A stretch of DNA of 49,056 nt from an uncultured Bacteroidales bacterium (GTDB taxonomy: Bacteria; Bacteroidota; Bacteroidia; Bacteroidales; Bacteroidaceae): contig CAMAFY010000003.1 of the NCBI GenBank assembly GCA_945833885.1, forward strand, positions 1 through 49,056, read 5' to 3'. The notes beneath the pieces are model-generated. The model worked only from the letters and a program-made list of their open reading frames with translations. It was not told the DNA's origin and searched no databases. Position numbers and translations under genes: made by a program. Positions 17,665 through 26,250 of this stretch are shown in pieces (position 1 is the stretch's first letter; each line of letters starts with the position of its first letter).

Positions 17665-18552
17665 ATGAGACATCGACAGATAAACCGCATCAGTTTTCGT
17701 ATGGCACAAAGGTTTTCGAGCATCCATAGTAGAGAACAGAGTAAAGACGAGGTGTTTGCCATCGAAAATATTCAGCAGATGAATTTCCATGACCGCATTA
17801 TCCAACCTCAATTCATGACATTATGTCATTGTAAAAGCGGCAGTGTGGATTTTGTGTTGAATGGTGCTTCCCATAGAATGGTGAAGGGTGACCTGCTGTT
17901 TCTCTTTGCGGATTGCATATTGGAAAAGGTGGAATGTTCGCCAGACCTCGTAGCAACGGCACTCGTACAGGACACGGCTTTCTTGCAGGAAACGTTGATG
18001 TCAATGCTGCGCCTTTGGCCTTACCTTATACATTTGATGCGCCAGCCCATCCTTCACCTCACGGAAGATGCCCAGGAACGTGTACGGTTGAATTACGAAT
18101 TGCTGTCGTTGCGCCTGCAACAGCCGCAGCATACCTTCCGTCGTGAGGCGCTTGTGGCAAGTCTTCAGGCGGCGTATTTCGATGTTTGCGACCTCTTCCG
18201 GCGTCAGGGAATTGGTACGCACCCCACAAGTATCAGGGCTTTTTCCATCTTCGAACAATTCATGACGGTCCTTTCCAGGGAGTATGTACAGCATCGCGAC
18301 GTATCGTGGTACGCCAATGAACTGAACATTACGTCGAAATATCTTTCAGAGGCGGTAAAAACTGTTTCCGGTCGAACGGCAAGCAGTTGGATAAGCGTGT
18401 TCGTCGTGACGGAAATCAAGTCGATGCTTCGGAACACGGACCTCAATATCAAGGAGATAACGCAGGAATTGAACTTTCCTAGCCAGAGTTTTCTTGGGAA
18501 ATATTTCAGGAAACATGCGGGGATGACTCCATCGGAATACCGTAAAGTCTGA
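17665..18552 (+). CDS. AraC-family transcriptional regulator
   Basis: 295 aa (an alternative start is Met13, MAQRFSSI). The N-terminal half is a cupin-like sensory domain (MTLCHCKSGSVDFVLNGASH, KGDLLFLF). The C-terminal ~100 residues are the double HTH domain (SWYANELNITSKYLSEAVKT first, IKEITQELNFPSQSFLGKYFRKHAGMTPSEYRK second), with the family signature near the end. It binds DNA and probably responds to a small molecule. Its position after the sulfatase suggests, but does not prove, control of that gene. The start codon lies only 15 bp from a dispersed repeat end. Confidence 0.88.
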   Translation: MRHRQINRISFRMAQRFSSIHSREQSKDEVFAIENIQQMNFHDRIIQPQFMTLCHCKSGSVDFVLNGASHRMVKGDLLFLFADCILEKVECSPDLVATALVQDTAFLQETLMSMLRLWPYLIHLMRQPILHLTEDAQERVRLNYELLSLRLQQPQHTFRREALVASLQAAYFDVCDLFRRQGIGTHPTSIRAFSIFEQFMTVLSREYVQHRDVSWYANELNITSKYLSEAVKTVSGRTASSWISVFVVTEIKSMLRNTDLNIKEITQELNFPSQSFLGKYFRKHAGMTPSEYRKV

Positions 18553-18628
18553 TGTGAATGACGGACCCTTCCGAAGTCTATTTTGTAGATAGAACCTCGT
18601 TTGTTCCGTGTCCTTTTGGAACAAGTAC

Positions 18629-18669
18629 AAAAAAGCCTGAATTCCTTCGCGGGGAATCCAGGCTTTTTT
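18629..18669 (+). terminator. Bidirectional terminator after AraC gene
   Basis: AAAAAAGCCTG and AGGCTTTTTT pair, with GAATTCC/GGGAATC extending the stem and a TTCGCG-type loop. T-runs occur on both strands. It ends the AraC transcript; clpC ends downstream on the other strand. Confidence 0.85.
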
Positions 18670-18861
18670 CTAATACTGATGCTGTGTTTTACTGATACTC
18701 ATGACATAGTTTTCTGATATCCTTGCCATATTTTTCTGATATCCTTGCCATGCTTTTCAGGTATCCTTGCCATGCTTTTCAGGTATCCTTGCCATGCTTT
18801 TCAGGTATCCTTGCCATGCTTTTCTGGTATCCTTGATATAATTTGCTGATATCCTTGAAAC
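18670..18861. repeat. 22-bp tandem array, TATCCTTGCCATG dialect (9 units)
   Basis: Units start at 18670, 18692, 18714, 18736, 18758, 18780, 18802, 18824 and 18846 (last partial). Core TATCCTTGCCATGCTTTT; three consecutive units (18758-18823) are identical, and the outer ones degenerate. The array begins on the last base after the terminator's T-run. Confidence 0.95.
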
Positions 18862-18949
18862 AACTACAAATACCTAAGAAACATGTTGCCATTGGAAGTG
18901 TTGAGAAATACCGTCAGTTTTTATCGGCATTATGGGGTATCGTCAGGCA

Positions 18950-21520
18950 TTATGCGTCATATTCTTCTGGCGATGGCGCATCATTGTCTGTTTTTTTGGA
19001 AGAAATGGAGAGCAACTCCGGGTTTTCTGCATTGACTTCAACGTTGAACGCCGTTCCTTGTGCCGTGCCTTCGAGCAACATGTCGCAGATCGGGTCCTCA
19101 ACAAGTTCCTGAATCGTACGCTTCAAGGCGCGTGCTCCATACTGCGGGTCGTAGCCTTTGCGGGCGATGAGTTCGATGGCTTGGTCGGAAATGCGGATGT
19201 CGTACCCCGATTCTGCCATACGTTGTCCGAGAATATGCGTCTCGAGGCGTGCAATCTGCCGTACACTCTCTTCTGAAAGCGGATCAAACATGATGATATC
19301 GTCGAGACGGTTAAGAAATTCAGGGGCAAATTGCTTGCGAAGTGCCTTGCGTACGATGTCTTCTGCAACATCCGGACGGAGATTTGCCGCAGAAGCGTTG
19401 AAACCTACGCCAGTTCCGAAGTCTTTCAGTTGCCTGCTTCCTGAGTTTGACGTAAGAATGATGATCGTATTGCGGAAGTCTACCGTCACACCATTGCCAT
19501 CTGTGAGACGACCTTCGTCCATTACCTGCAAAAGTGTGTTGAAAACGTCGGGATGTGCCTTCTCTATTTCGTCAAGCAGGACAATAGAGTAGGGACGGCG
19601 GCGCACTTTCTCGGTGAGTTGTCCGCCTTCTTCATAGCCAACATAGCCCGGAGGGGCTCCGACAAGGCGGCTTACGGAGAATTTTTCGCCGTATTCGCTC
19701 ATGTCGATGCGGATAAGTGCATCCTTACGTCCGAAGAGATGTTCGGCAAGGGTCTTTACAAGGTGGGTCTTTCCTACGCCTGTTGGACCGACAAACATGA
19801 AGGTTCCGATGGGACGGTTCGGGTCTTTCAGCCCCAGACGGTTGCGTGTGATGGAACGACAGAGGCGTGTGATGGCTCGGTCTTGCGAGATAACTCTCGT
19901 ACTTAATACATGTTTCAGACCACGAAGCCTGGTACTTTCATCCTCTTGTACGCGTTCTGCCGGTACGCCACTCATGGAAGAAATGACTTTTGCTATGTCA
20001 TCGTAGTCGATAACAAGGCGGTTAGCGTCGAGATCCTCCTCCCATTGTTTCTCCAAAGAGGCGAGTTCCGTTTCCGTTGTTTTGAGTTTTTCTTGAAGGT
20101 TTGTTGCGGTTTGGAAGTCCTTCTTCTCTGCCGCGGCATCCTTCAGCAGTCTGAGGTTCTTGATATCGCGGATCTTTTCCTTGATACCTTCGGGAACATG
20201 GGCATTCTGCATGTGTTTTCGGCTTCCGGCTTCATCGAGAGCATCGATGGCCTTGTCCGGCAAAGCGCGGTCGGTGATGTAGCGTTCGGCAAGATTCACA
20301 CAAGCGTTGATGGCCTCCGGTGTGTATGTTACATGGTGATGGTCCTCGTAACGGTTTTTGATATTGTTGAGGATGACGATGGTATCCTCGGCATTCGTGG
20401 GTTCAAGTGTGATGCGTTGGAAGCGACGGTCCAATGCTCCGTCCTTCTCGATGCTCTTCCTGAACTCGTTGATGGTTGTGGCCCCGATACATTGTATCTC
20501 ACCTCGTGCCAGCGCAGGTTTGAGGATGTTGGCGGCATCAAGGGATCCCGGAGCACCTCCAGCGCCGATAATGGTGTGGATTTCGTCGATGAAGAGGATG
20601 ATTTCGCGGTGGTTCTTCAACTCGTCTATCAAACGTCTCAACCGTTCTTCAAACTGTCCTCGATATTGAGTGCCTGCAACCAGTGATGCCATGTCCAATG
20701 CTACGATACGCTTTCCTGCGATGGTGTGGGGCACATTCCCCTCAACAATCCTTTGAGCAAGCCCTTCTACGAGGGCTGATTTTCCGACACCGGGCTCTCC
20801 GATGAGGATAGGATTGTTCTTCTTTCGCCGTGAAAGGATCTGGGCGGTGCGTTCTATTTCTCCCAAACGTCCGACAATCGGGTCGAGCACTCCATCGCGG
20901 GCGGCCTGTGTAAGGTCGGTACCGAAATTGTCGATGATTGGAGTATCGCTTTTCGATTTTCCGTCCTTTTGGTCGGGTGCGAACCTTGAAGGCTGTCCGT
21001 TTCCCACACCTTCCTTCTCGGCATCCCGTTCGTTGCCTCTCGCCTCAGTGTCGAAGGGAAGTGAGACGCTGGTGCTTGATACGTTGCTATTCTGGACATC
21101 GCCAGCAACCTTTTCGTAGTTTATACCTTGATGTCCAAGGGCTTTGCTGGCAGCGTTTGAAGTATCGCGGAGAATCGCCCTCAGGAAGTGCAGGTCGGTC
21201 ACTTCCTTGTCGTGGCTAAGTCTGGCTTCAAGTTGTGTAAGGAACAGTATTCGCTGAGTCTCAGTGTCGGTAGTATAGTATTCGGTGCCGTTTACGATGC
21301 GGTCTGCATCGGAGGGTTGCACCGTCTCTTTCAGTTCTGTACGCAGAGCATCAAGGTCAATGTCCATTTCCATGATGCATTTCCTCGCCTCGCTTTCTGT
21401 GTCGTTCAAGAGAGCGAGCAGCAGAATGGCTGGCGATATTCTACGGGTGTGGCATACAGTTGCCATCTCCATGCCGCAACGGATAAGGTGTTCTATCTTC
21501 GGAGGGTGATTCTGTGCCAT
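18950..21520 (-). CDS. clpC: ATP-dependent Clp protease ATPase ClpC
   Basis: 856 aa. N-terminal Clp_N repeats (about 1-145), a low-complexity linker (about 150-195), AAA+ module 1 with Walker A GEPGVGKSA (241-249) and Walker B LFIDEIHTI, a UVR-like middle segment (KDFQTATNLQEKLK, about 467-480) that marks ClpC rather than ClpB, AAA+ module 2 with GPTGVGKTH (578-586), and LLDEIEKAHPDVFN. A VGF tripeptide (GTGVGFNA) fits a ClpP-docking loop. It unfolds substrates for ClpP in the cytoplasm. Divergent from the rpsF operon, with its own promoter about 280 bp upstream. The C-terminal tail is acidic and Ser-rich. Confidence 0.95.
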   Translation of the reverse strand: MAQNHPPKIEHLIRCGMEMATVCHTRRISPAILLLALLNDTESEARKCIMEMDIDLDALRTELKETVQPSDADRIVNGTEYYTTDTETQRILFLTQLEARLSHDKEVTDLHFLRAILRDTSNAASKALGHQGINYEKVAGDVQNSNVSSTSVSLPFDTEARGNERDAEKEGVGNGQPSRFAPDQKDGKSKSDTPIIDNFGTDLTQAARDGVLDPIVGRLGEIERTAQILSRRKKNNPILIGEPGVGKSALVEGLAQRIVEGNVPHTIAGKRIVALDMASLVAGTQYRGQFEERLRRLIDELKNHREIILFIDEIHTIIGAGGAPGSLDAANILKPALARGEIQCIGATTINEFRKSIEKDGALDRRFQRITLEPTNAEDTIVILNNIKNRYEDHHHVTYTPEAINACVNLAERYITDRALPDKAIDALDEAGSRKHMQNAHVPEGIKEKIRDIKNLRLLKDAAAEKKDFQTATNLQEKLKTTETELASLEKQWEEDLDANRLVIDYDDIAKVISSMSGVPAERVQEDESTRLRGLKHVLSTRVISQDRAITRLCRSITRNRLGLKDPNRPIGTFMFVGPTGVGKTHLVKTLAEHLFGRKDALIRIDMSEYGEKFSVSRLVGAPPGYVGYEEGGQLTEKVRRRPYSIVLLDEIEKAHPDVFNTLLQVMDEGRLTDGNGVTVDFRNTIIILTSNSGSRQLKDFGTGVGFNASAANLRPDVAEDIVRKALRKQFAPEFLNRLDDIIMFDPLSEESVRQIARLETHILGQRMAESGYDIRISDQAIELIARKGYDPQYGARALKRTIQELVEDPICDMLLEGTAQGTAFNVEVNAENPELLSISSKKTDNDAPSPEEYDA

Positions 21521-21801
21521 ATATAATATTAAAGATGAGTGCTTAATAGCCTGGTTGATAGTATTGAAAGTTCTGAAATTTCCTGTAAGGAGCAGTGCAG
21601 GAGATAGTCTGTACTACTGCATATCAGTACTTGGATTATCTTTTCCGAAGTGTTGGAAATGCTGGCTTTTACCATGTTTTTGACGGGTTTTCCTATCTCC
21701 AACTTTGAGGCATAGTGCCTCGGAAAATGTTTGATTGTAATATTTGCAAAAAGTGTTCTGCAAAAAATATGCCAAGGAATTCCAGGCGTTTGTTTGAACT
21801 G

Positions 21802-21837
21802 CAAAGGTAACAAAATGAATGATATTGTCTGCCAAAA
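21802..21837 (-). promoter_or_regulatory. Promoter candidate for clpC
   Basis: On the minus strand TTTTG (21833-21837) is followed after 23 nt by TACCTTTG (21802-21809), matching the Bacteroidetes consensus TTTG-N17-23-TAnnTTTG. Confidence 0.55.
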
Positions 21838-21880
21838 TGCCGGAAATTTGCGGATATTTTGAAAAAATAAGCCTAAAACC

Positions 21881-21911
21881 TTGTGCTTCAAGCCATATTG
21901 TCGTAATTTTG
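21881..21911 (+). promoter_or_regulatory. Promoter of rpsF-rpsR-rplI operon
   Basis: TTG (21881) and TAATTTTG (21904-21911) with 20-nt spacing. The implied leader to rpsF is about 120 nt, long enough for autoregulation by S6:S18, but I see no convincing S6:S18 binding hairpin. Confidence 0.6.
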
Positions 21912-22041
21912 CACCCGCTATCGCGCAAATGCCGCAAGCATATTGCTGTGATGGCCATCGGCAACCTCCATGCAACACAGCATGAAAGCCGATGTCCGAA
22001 ATACAATTTATTCATTCACAAATCCCAACTAATTCACAAGT

Positions 22042-22380
22042 ATGATGAATCAGTACGAGACCGTCTTCATCCTTACTCCCGTTTTGTCTGACGTTCAGAT
22101 GAAGGAGACGGTTGAAAAGTTCAAGGGCCTTCTCGTCAACCTTGGTGCCGAGATTGTCAACGAGGAGAACTGGGGCCTTAAGAAGATGGCATACGCTATC
22201 GAAAAGAAGAGCACTGGCTTCTATAGCCTGCTCGAGTTCAAGGCTGAACCCACCGTTGTAGAAAAACTGGAAATTGGTTTCCGTCGCGACGAGCGCGTTA
22301 TCCGTTTCCTTACTGTCAAACTCGACAAGTTCGCTGCTCAGTATGCAGAGAAGCGTCGTAACAAGAATAAGGAGGCATAA
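22042..22380 (+). CDS. rpsF: 30S ribosomal protein S6
   Basis: 112 aa (Met-Met start; either ATG is possible). [20 protein letters not shown] and the basic C-terminus are typical of S6. It binds 16S rRNA with S18 in the small-subunit platform. First gene of the conserved rpsF-rpsR-rplI operon; rpsR begins 2 nt after its stop codon. Confidence 0.97.
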   Translation: MMNQYETVFILTPVLSDVQMKETVEKFKGLLVNLGAEIVNEENWGLKKMAYAIEKKSTGFYSLLEFKAEPTVVEKLEIGFRRDERVIRFLTVKLDKFAAQYAEKRRNKNKEA

Positions 22381-22382
22381 TC

Positions 22383-22646
22383 ATGGCACAATCTGAAATT
22401 CGTTATCTGACCGCTCCTGCGATCGACACCAAAAAGAAGAAGTACTGCCGTTTCAAGAAGAGCGGTATTAAGTATATCGACTATAAGGATCCCGAGTTCC
22501 TCAAGAAGTTCCTCAACGAGCAGGGTAAGATTCTTCCCCGTCGCATCACCGGAACCTCTTTGAAGTATCAGCGTCGTGTGGCTCAGGCCGTGAAGCGTGC
22601 CCGTCACCTCGCTCTCCTTCCTTTTGTAACTGACCTCATGAAATAA
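22383..22646 (+). CDS. rpsR: 30S ribosomal protein S18
   Basis: 87 aa, basic. [40 protein letters not shown] and [10 protein letters not shown] are the S18 signature. Works with S6 in the 30S platform. Only 2 nt separate it from rpsF, and 21 nt from rplI. Confidence 0.97.
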   Translation: MAQSEIRYLTAPAIDTKKKKYCRFKKSGIKYIDYKDPEFLKKFLNEQGKILPRRITGTSLKYQRRVAQAVKRARHLALLPFVTDLMK

Positions 22647-22667
22647 CCCTTTAAACACAGTTGAACT

Positions 22668-23117
22668 ATGGAAATTATTCTTAAGGAAAACGTAAAGGGT
22701 CTCGGTTACAAGAACGATATCGTGACCGTTAAGAACGGATATGGCCGTAATTATCTGATTCCCACAGGCAAGGCTGTCATTGCTTCCGAGTCTGCAAAGA
22801 AGGTTCTCGCTGAGAATCTCCGTCAGCAGGCACACAAACTCGAGAAGTTGAAGAATGATGCTCTCGCTCTTGCTGAGAAGATCAACGCACTTGAGGCATT
22901 CACTATTGCCGCTAAGGTTGACGCCAATGGCAACCTCTACGGTTCTGTTAATGCTGTTGCCATCGCTGACGAACTCGCTAAGGCTGGTTTCGAAATCGAT
23001 GCCAAGATGGTTGATATGGTTGATGCCAAGACGCTTGGTGCCCACACCGCCAGCGTACATCTCCACAAGGAGGTTGAGGCTACCGTTAACTTCAACGTAG
23101 TGGCAGAAGAGGCTTAA
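22668..23117 (+). CDS. rplI: 50S ribosomal protein L9
   Basis: 149 aa, normal length. N-terminal rRNA-binding domain MEIILKENVKGLGYKNDIV with KNGYGRNYLIPTGKA (L9 signature), a long connecting helix, then the C-terminal domain. Last gene of the ribosomal operon. Confidence 0.97.
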   Translation: MEIILKENVKGLGYKNDIVTVKNGYGRNYLIPTGKAVIASESAKKVLAENLRQQAHKLEKLKNDALALAEKINALEAFTIAAKVDANGNLYGSVNAVAIADELAKAGFEIDAKMVDMVDAKTLGAHTASVHLHKEVEATVNFNVVAEEA

Positions 23118-23155
23118 TCCTGTTTTTTAAGTCTTTTTACATCAATACGCAAAAT

Positions 23156-23193
23156 ACCGCTCCTTCGGCTCCGATGCTGTTGGAGCGGTTTTC
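23156..23193 (+). terminator. Terminator of the rpsF operon
   Basis: Arms ACCGCTCC (23156-23163) and GGAGCGGT (23182-23189), 18-nt loop, then TTTCTTTG. It lies 39 bp past rplI. Confidence 0.75.
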
Positions 23194-23227
23194 TTTGTTT
23201 CGGAATACGGCATGCCGATGTCTGGAG

Positions 23228-23337
23228 TAAGAAGATCCGTATTTTGTGGCAAAAAGTTCTGCTCTTTAAGACAGGAAATGCCGCACTTTGTGGCAGAAAG
23301 TTCCGTGTTTTGAGACAGAAAGTGCAGATGTTTTAGA
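23228..23337. repeat. 22-bp tandem array, AAAGT-CCG dialect (5 units)
   Basis: Five head-to-tail units, each exactly 22 bp, start at 23228, 23250, 23272, 23294 and 23316. Shared core CAGAAAGTTCCG or CAGGAAATGCCG, then a TTTTG-rich half. No spacers. Confidence 0.92.
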
Positions 23338-23434
23338 CGTGATTCACGGCATCCACATCGAAATTCTTTGCGTTTTGATGCAAGGGTGCCCCGTTTTCCA
23401 CCACTCTAAATCTTGATAGATGATATCCTTGCTG

Positions 23435-23610
23435 CTGCAAGACTCCCACGATTATGTCGTAAGGCTAAATCATTCACATTGTAAAGCCAGTTCATTTATC
23501 CTGTAGGGCCAGTTCATTTATCCTGTAAACCCAGGGCATTTATATCGTAAGGTTAAATTGCTTTCTTTGCAAAGCCAAAGCGTTCACATTGTAAAATAAA
23601 GTTCCGATAT
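23435..23610. repeat. 22-bp tandem array, TTGTAAAGCCAG dialect (8 units)
   Basis: Units start at 23435, 23457, 23479, 23501, 23523, 23545, 23567 and 23589, each 22 bp. Core YTGTAAAGCCAGTTCATTTA; the first and last units are the most diverged. The array ends 8 bp before the truA start codon, so it covers the expected truA promoter and leader. Confidence 0.9.
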
Positions 23611-23618
23611 TGCTGAAT

Positions 23619-24347
23619 ATGCGCTATTTTATCACACTTTCGTTCGATGGTACGGATTTTCATGGTTGGCAGGTCCAGCCTGGTGCCGTCACCGTTCAGG
23701 GATGCCTGAACGAAGCCCTGCAACGTCTCTTCGGACCTGCCACGTCCTGCGTGGGAGCGGGGCGTACTGATGCCGGCGTTCATGCCTCGAAGATGGTGGC
23801 GCACTTCGATGTTTCCCAGCCCATCGATGCCGCTCAGACGGTTTATCGTCTGAACCGCATGCTCCCGCCTACGATTTCCGTGAGCGATGTCAGTGCCGTT
23901 GACGATGAAATGCACGCGCGTTTCAGTGCGACCTCGCGCACCTATCATTATTATGTCACCACGCGCAAGGACCCTTTTCGCCGTCGTTACGCCATGCGTC
24001 TGCCTTTTACCCTCGATTTTGAGCGGATGAATCGTGCTGCAGAACTCTTGCTTTCCGTCACGGACTTCACCAGTTTTGCAAAACTTGGCGGCGACCAGAA
24101 GACCAACATCTGTCATTTGCGCTACGCCCGTTGGCGTGAGGTGGAGGATGGTGTGTGGCGTTTTGAAATCAGTGCCGACCGTTTTCTGCGCAACATGGTG
24201 CGTGCCGTTATCGGAACCCTCATGGAAGTCGGTCGTGGACGCATATCTCCGGAAGGTATCCTCGATGTCATCGCCGCGCAAAACCGCTGTGCCGCCGGTG
24301 AAAGTGTGCCGGCATGCGGACTTTTCCTTGTTGATGTGGGTTACTGA
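23619..24347 (+). CDS. truA: tRNA pseudouridine(38-40) synthase TruA
   Basis: 242 aa from ATG 23619 (MRYFITLSFDGTDFHGWQVQ); an ATG three codons upstream is also possible. The catalytic aspartate lies in GAGRTDAGVHA (Asp51). RTYHYYV, FTSFAKLGGD and DRFLRNMVRAVIGTLMEVG follow as in TruA. It isomerises uridines 38-40 in the anticodon arm. Directly preceded by a 22-bp repeat array. Confidence 0.95.
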   Translation: MRYFITLSFDGTDFHGWQVQPGAVTVQGCLNEALQRLFGPATSCVGAGRTDAGVHASKMVAHFDVSQPIDAAQTVYRLNRMLPPTISVSDVSAVDDEMHARFSATSRTYHYYVTTRKDPFRRRYAMRLPFTLDFERMNRAAELLLSVTDFTSFAKLGGDQKTNICHLRYARWREVEDGVWRFEISADRFLRNMVRAVIGTLMEVGRGRISPEGILDVIAAQNRCAAGESVPACGLFLVDVGY

Positions 24348-24404
24348 TTCCCCGCCTTTGCTTACTCTTTTCCCGGTAACTGAGAAACATGATGCGGGAA
24401 AAAC

Positions 24405-24448
24405 ATAAAAAACTTGCCGTCACAATGCGGGTGATGGCAAGTTTTTTT
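24405..24448. terminator. Bidirectional terminator truA / DJ-1 gene
   Basis: AACTTGCC with TCAC, then GTGA and GGCAAGTT, pair with an interior mismatch. A-run before and T7 after make it usable on both strands, as suits convergent genes. Confidence 0.85.
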
Positions 24449-24498
24449 ATGGAATAGAATGGCGGTTTGCTAAGAATATAGTTGTATTAGGTTATCCT

Positions 24499-25041
24499 TT
24501 ATTCGAAAAGCATACCTTGACGAACCTCGGTGACAGCCTGTCCGCCAACGAAATTCTCAGCAATGGCACAGCCGAAATCCACTGCCGCTGCGGGTCCCTT
24601 TCCGGTGATGAAGTGGCCGTCCTTGACAACCATTTCCGTCAAAGGTGTGGCACCGTGCAGATATTTTTCGAAACTGGGGTAGCAGGTTGCCTTGCGTCCT
24701 TCTAGCAATCCCAGGTCACCAAGCACCATCGGGGCGGCGCAAATGGCGGCAATCAGGCCGTTACGGCCGTTGTGTGCCACCAGAAGTTCGCGCAGACGCT
24801 CGCATTTCAGCAGGTTCAGCGAACCGGGCATTCCGCCGGGCAGCACGAGGGCATCCCCTGCGGCAGGCTCTATTTCGTTGATGTGTGTGTCGGCAGTCAC
24901 CTCCATTTGGTGCGCACCCTTCACGCGGATGTCGTCACCGACTGCGGTCAGTTTCACGTCAAGTCCGCAGCGGCGGAGCACGTCTACTGTGGCAAGGGCT
25001 TCGATTTCCTCGAAACCATTAGCAAGAAAAACGTAAATCAT
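24499..25041 (-). CDS. DJ-1/PfpI superfamily protein (YajL-like)
   Basis: 180 aa, full length. The nucleophile elbow is LIAAICAAPMVL with Cys101. The Glu of FEEIEALATVDVLRR (Glu14) fits the conserved acid that tunes the cysteine. LVLPGGMPGS and FITGKGPAAAVDFG are also typical. Proposed roles in the family are glyoxalase/chaperone activity and redox sensing; the exact role here is open. Cytoplasmic. Divergent from nadK. Confidence 0.88.
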   Translation of the reverse strand: MIYVFLANGFEEIEALATVDVLRRCGLDVKLTAVGDDIRVKGAHQMEVTADTHINEIEPAAGDALVLPGGMPGSLNLLKCERLRELLVAHNGRNGLIAAICAAPMVLGDLGLLEGRKATCYPSFEKYLHGATPLTEMVVKDGHFITGKGPAAAVDFGCAIAENFVGGQAVTEVRQGMLFE

Positions 25042-25110
25042 AATCTTATCTTCGGTGTTTTGTAAGTGTGAAAATCGTTTGTCGTAATGTCAAGCAACGT
25101 GACAACGCGG

Positions 25111-25118
25111 CAAAAATA
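25111..25118 (-). promoter_or_regulatory. -7 box candidate for DJ-1 gene
   Basis: The minus strand reads TATTTTTG, about 70 bp upstream of the start codon. No clear -33 box. Confidence 0.4.
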
Positions 25119-25141
25119 CGAAAAAAAACGGAACATCGTCC

Positions 25142-25171
25142 TTGTTACCTGTAAAAACATTCTTATTTTTG
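25142..25171 (+). promoter_or_regulatory. Promoter candidate for nadK
   Basis: TTG (25142-25144) and TATTTTTG (25164-25171) with 19-nt spacing. The implied nadK leader is about 130 nt. Confidence 0.55.
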
Positions 25172-25311
25172 CCAAATACTTCGTTGGCTTTTCGCAAGAT
25201 TCCACCGATGTTGTCTCGGCATCTTCCTGAATTGTTCCGTCTGATTTTTGGAATAATCCCACGAAAGGTTCATGTCCGATTATCCACAATGCCATATAAT
25301 CCCCACTGTCC

Positions 25312-26250
25312 ATGCCCATTTCTCCTGATAAAACTTCCCCTGTCTCCGTATCATCTTCCGCTCCTTCATGTGTGGCGGTCTATGGTCACAACAAATGTTC
25401 TTCCTCGACAGCGCCCTGTGCCGTGCGGCTGGTTCGCGAACTTTTGTCGGGTGGAATCGATGTGGAGTTTGAGGAAGAACTTTACCATCGGTTGCTGTCT
25501 GATGCCGTTTTTACCGCCGAATTGCAGCAGCAGGTGAGTGTTTTCAGTCAGTTCCCCCAGCGTTCCACAATGGTCATCAGCCTTGGAGGCGATGGAACCT
25601 TTCTGCGGACTGTTGAAAAGTTGGGACGTTCGCCCCTTCCGATATTGGGCATCAATACCGGCCGTCTGGGGTTTCTTGCCGATGTTTCCGCCGATGACAT
25701 CGAGACTGCCGTAAGTCAGATTGTATCCGGCAACTACGAGGTGGGACAACGCAGCCTCATCGCCTTCCAGGCTCCGGGAAAATCCTCCCGGCTTTATCCC
25801 TATGCGCTGAACGAAGTGGCGGTGTTGAAGCACGACAACTCCTCGCTTATCGAAGTCGAGACCCGTGTTGATGGCCGCCTGCTCACCACCTATGTGGCCG
25901 ATGGACTTGTTGTCAGCACCCCTACGGGCTCCACTGGTTATGCCCTTAGTGCGGGAGGCCCCATCCTTTCTCCCGACAGTTCCACGCTCTGCCTCGTACC
26001 TGTCGCCCCCCATAGTCTGACAATGCGCCCGGTAGTGCTGTCCGACGACGTCGTTCTGCGGCTTCGTGTGAAAAGCCGTACGGGACATTTCCTCGTCGCC
26101 CTCGATGGTCGCAGTTGCAGTATGGAGGCCGGACAGGAAATAGAGTTGCGAAAGGCCGACTATTCCGTGCCTGTCGTGCGGATGCGGGGTAGCGATTTCT
26201 TCCATACTTTGCAATGCAAAATGATGTGGGGACTTGACCAACGTAATTGA
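25312..26250 (+). CDS. nadK: NAD kinase
   Basis: 312 aa. It phosphorylates NAD+ to NADP+. Diagnostic GGDGT motif (residues 92-96) in MVISLGGDGTFLRT, then LGINTGRLGFLAD, ALNEVAV and the NAD-binding STPTGSTGYALSAGGPI. The first ~15 residues are Ser/Pro-rich and may not all belong; the core begins VAVYGH. Monocistronic; the next gene is 550 bp away behind an inserted repeat element. Confidence 0.95.
   Translation: MPISPDKTSPVSVSSSAPSCVAVYGHNKCSSSTAPCAVRLVRELLSGGIDVEFEEELYHRLLSDAVFTAELQQQVSVFSQFPQRSTMVISLGGDGTFLRTVEKLGRSPLPILGINTGRLGFLADVSADDIETAVSQIVSGNYEVGQRSLIAFQAPGKSSRLYPYALNEVAVLKHDNSSLIEVETRVDGRLLTTYVADGLVVSTPTGSTGYALSAGGPILSPDSSTLCLVPVAPHSLTMRPVVLSDDVVLRLRVKSRTGHFLVALDGRSCSMEAGQEIELRKADYSVPVVRMRGSDFFHTLQCKMMWGLDQRN

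Larger units (their letters stand above)
18553..18949. other. Convergent intergenic region AraC/clpC
   Basis: There is no gene. It holds the terminator (18629-18669) directly followed by the nine-unit 22-bp array (18670-18861), which occupies half of the gap. Confidence 0.7.
21521..22041. other. Divergent regulatory region clpC/rpsF
   Basis: 521 bp without a gene. Two good back-to-back promoters (21802-21837 minus, 21881-21911 plus) lie in the middle. The clpC leader is therefore about 270 nt; no clear fold was found in it. Confidence 0.6.
23118..23618. other. Intergenic region rplI/truA, mostly repeats
   Basis: 501 bp without a gene. It holds the rplI terminator (23156-23193), a five-unit array (23228-23337) and an eight-unit array of another dialect (23435-23610). 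The two arrays cover more than half of the gap. Confidence 0.7.

Noticed and set aside
15783..18552. Sulfatase + AraC as a polysaccharide utilisation locus
   Set aside because: No susC/susD pair, no glycoside hydrolase and no anSME gene is adjacent, so a PUL cannot be claimed.
18541..18600. Possible further dispersed repeat end (TTTTGTAGATAGAACCTCG)
   Set aside because: Only the AGAACC part fits; the GGTGG arm and the CCACC arm are missing.
18670..18861. CRISPR array
   Set aside because: The 22-bp units are contiguous without unique spacers, and no cas gene is in the window. The same applies to the other nine arrays.
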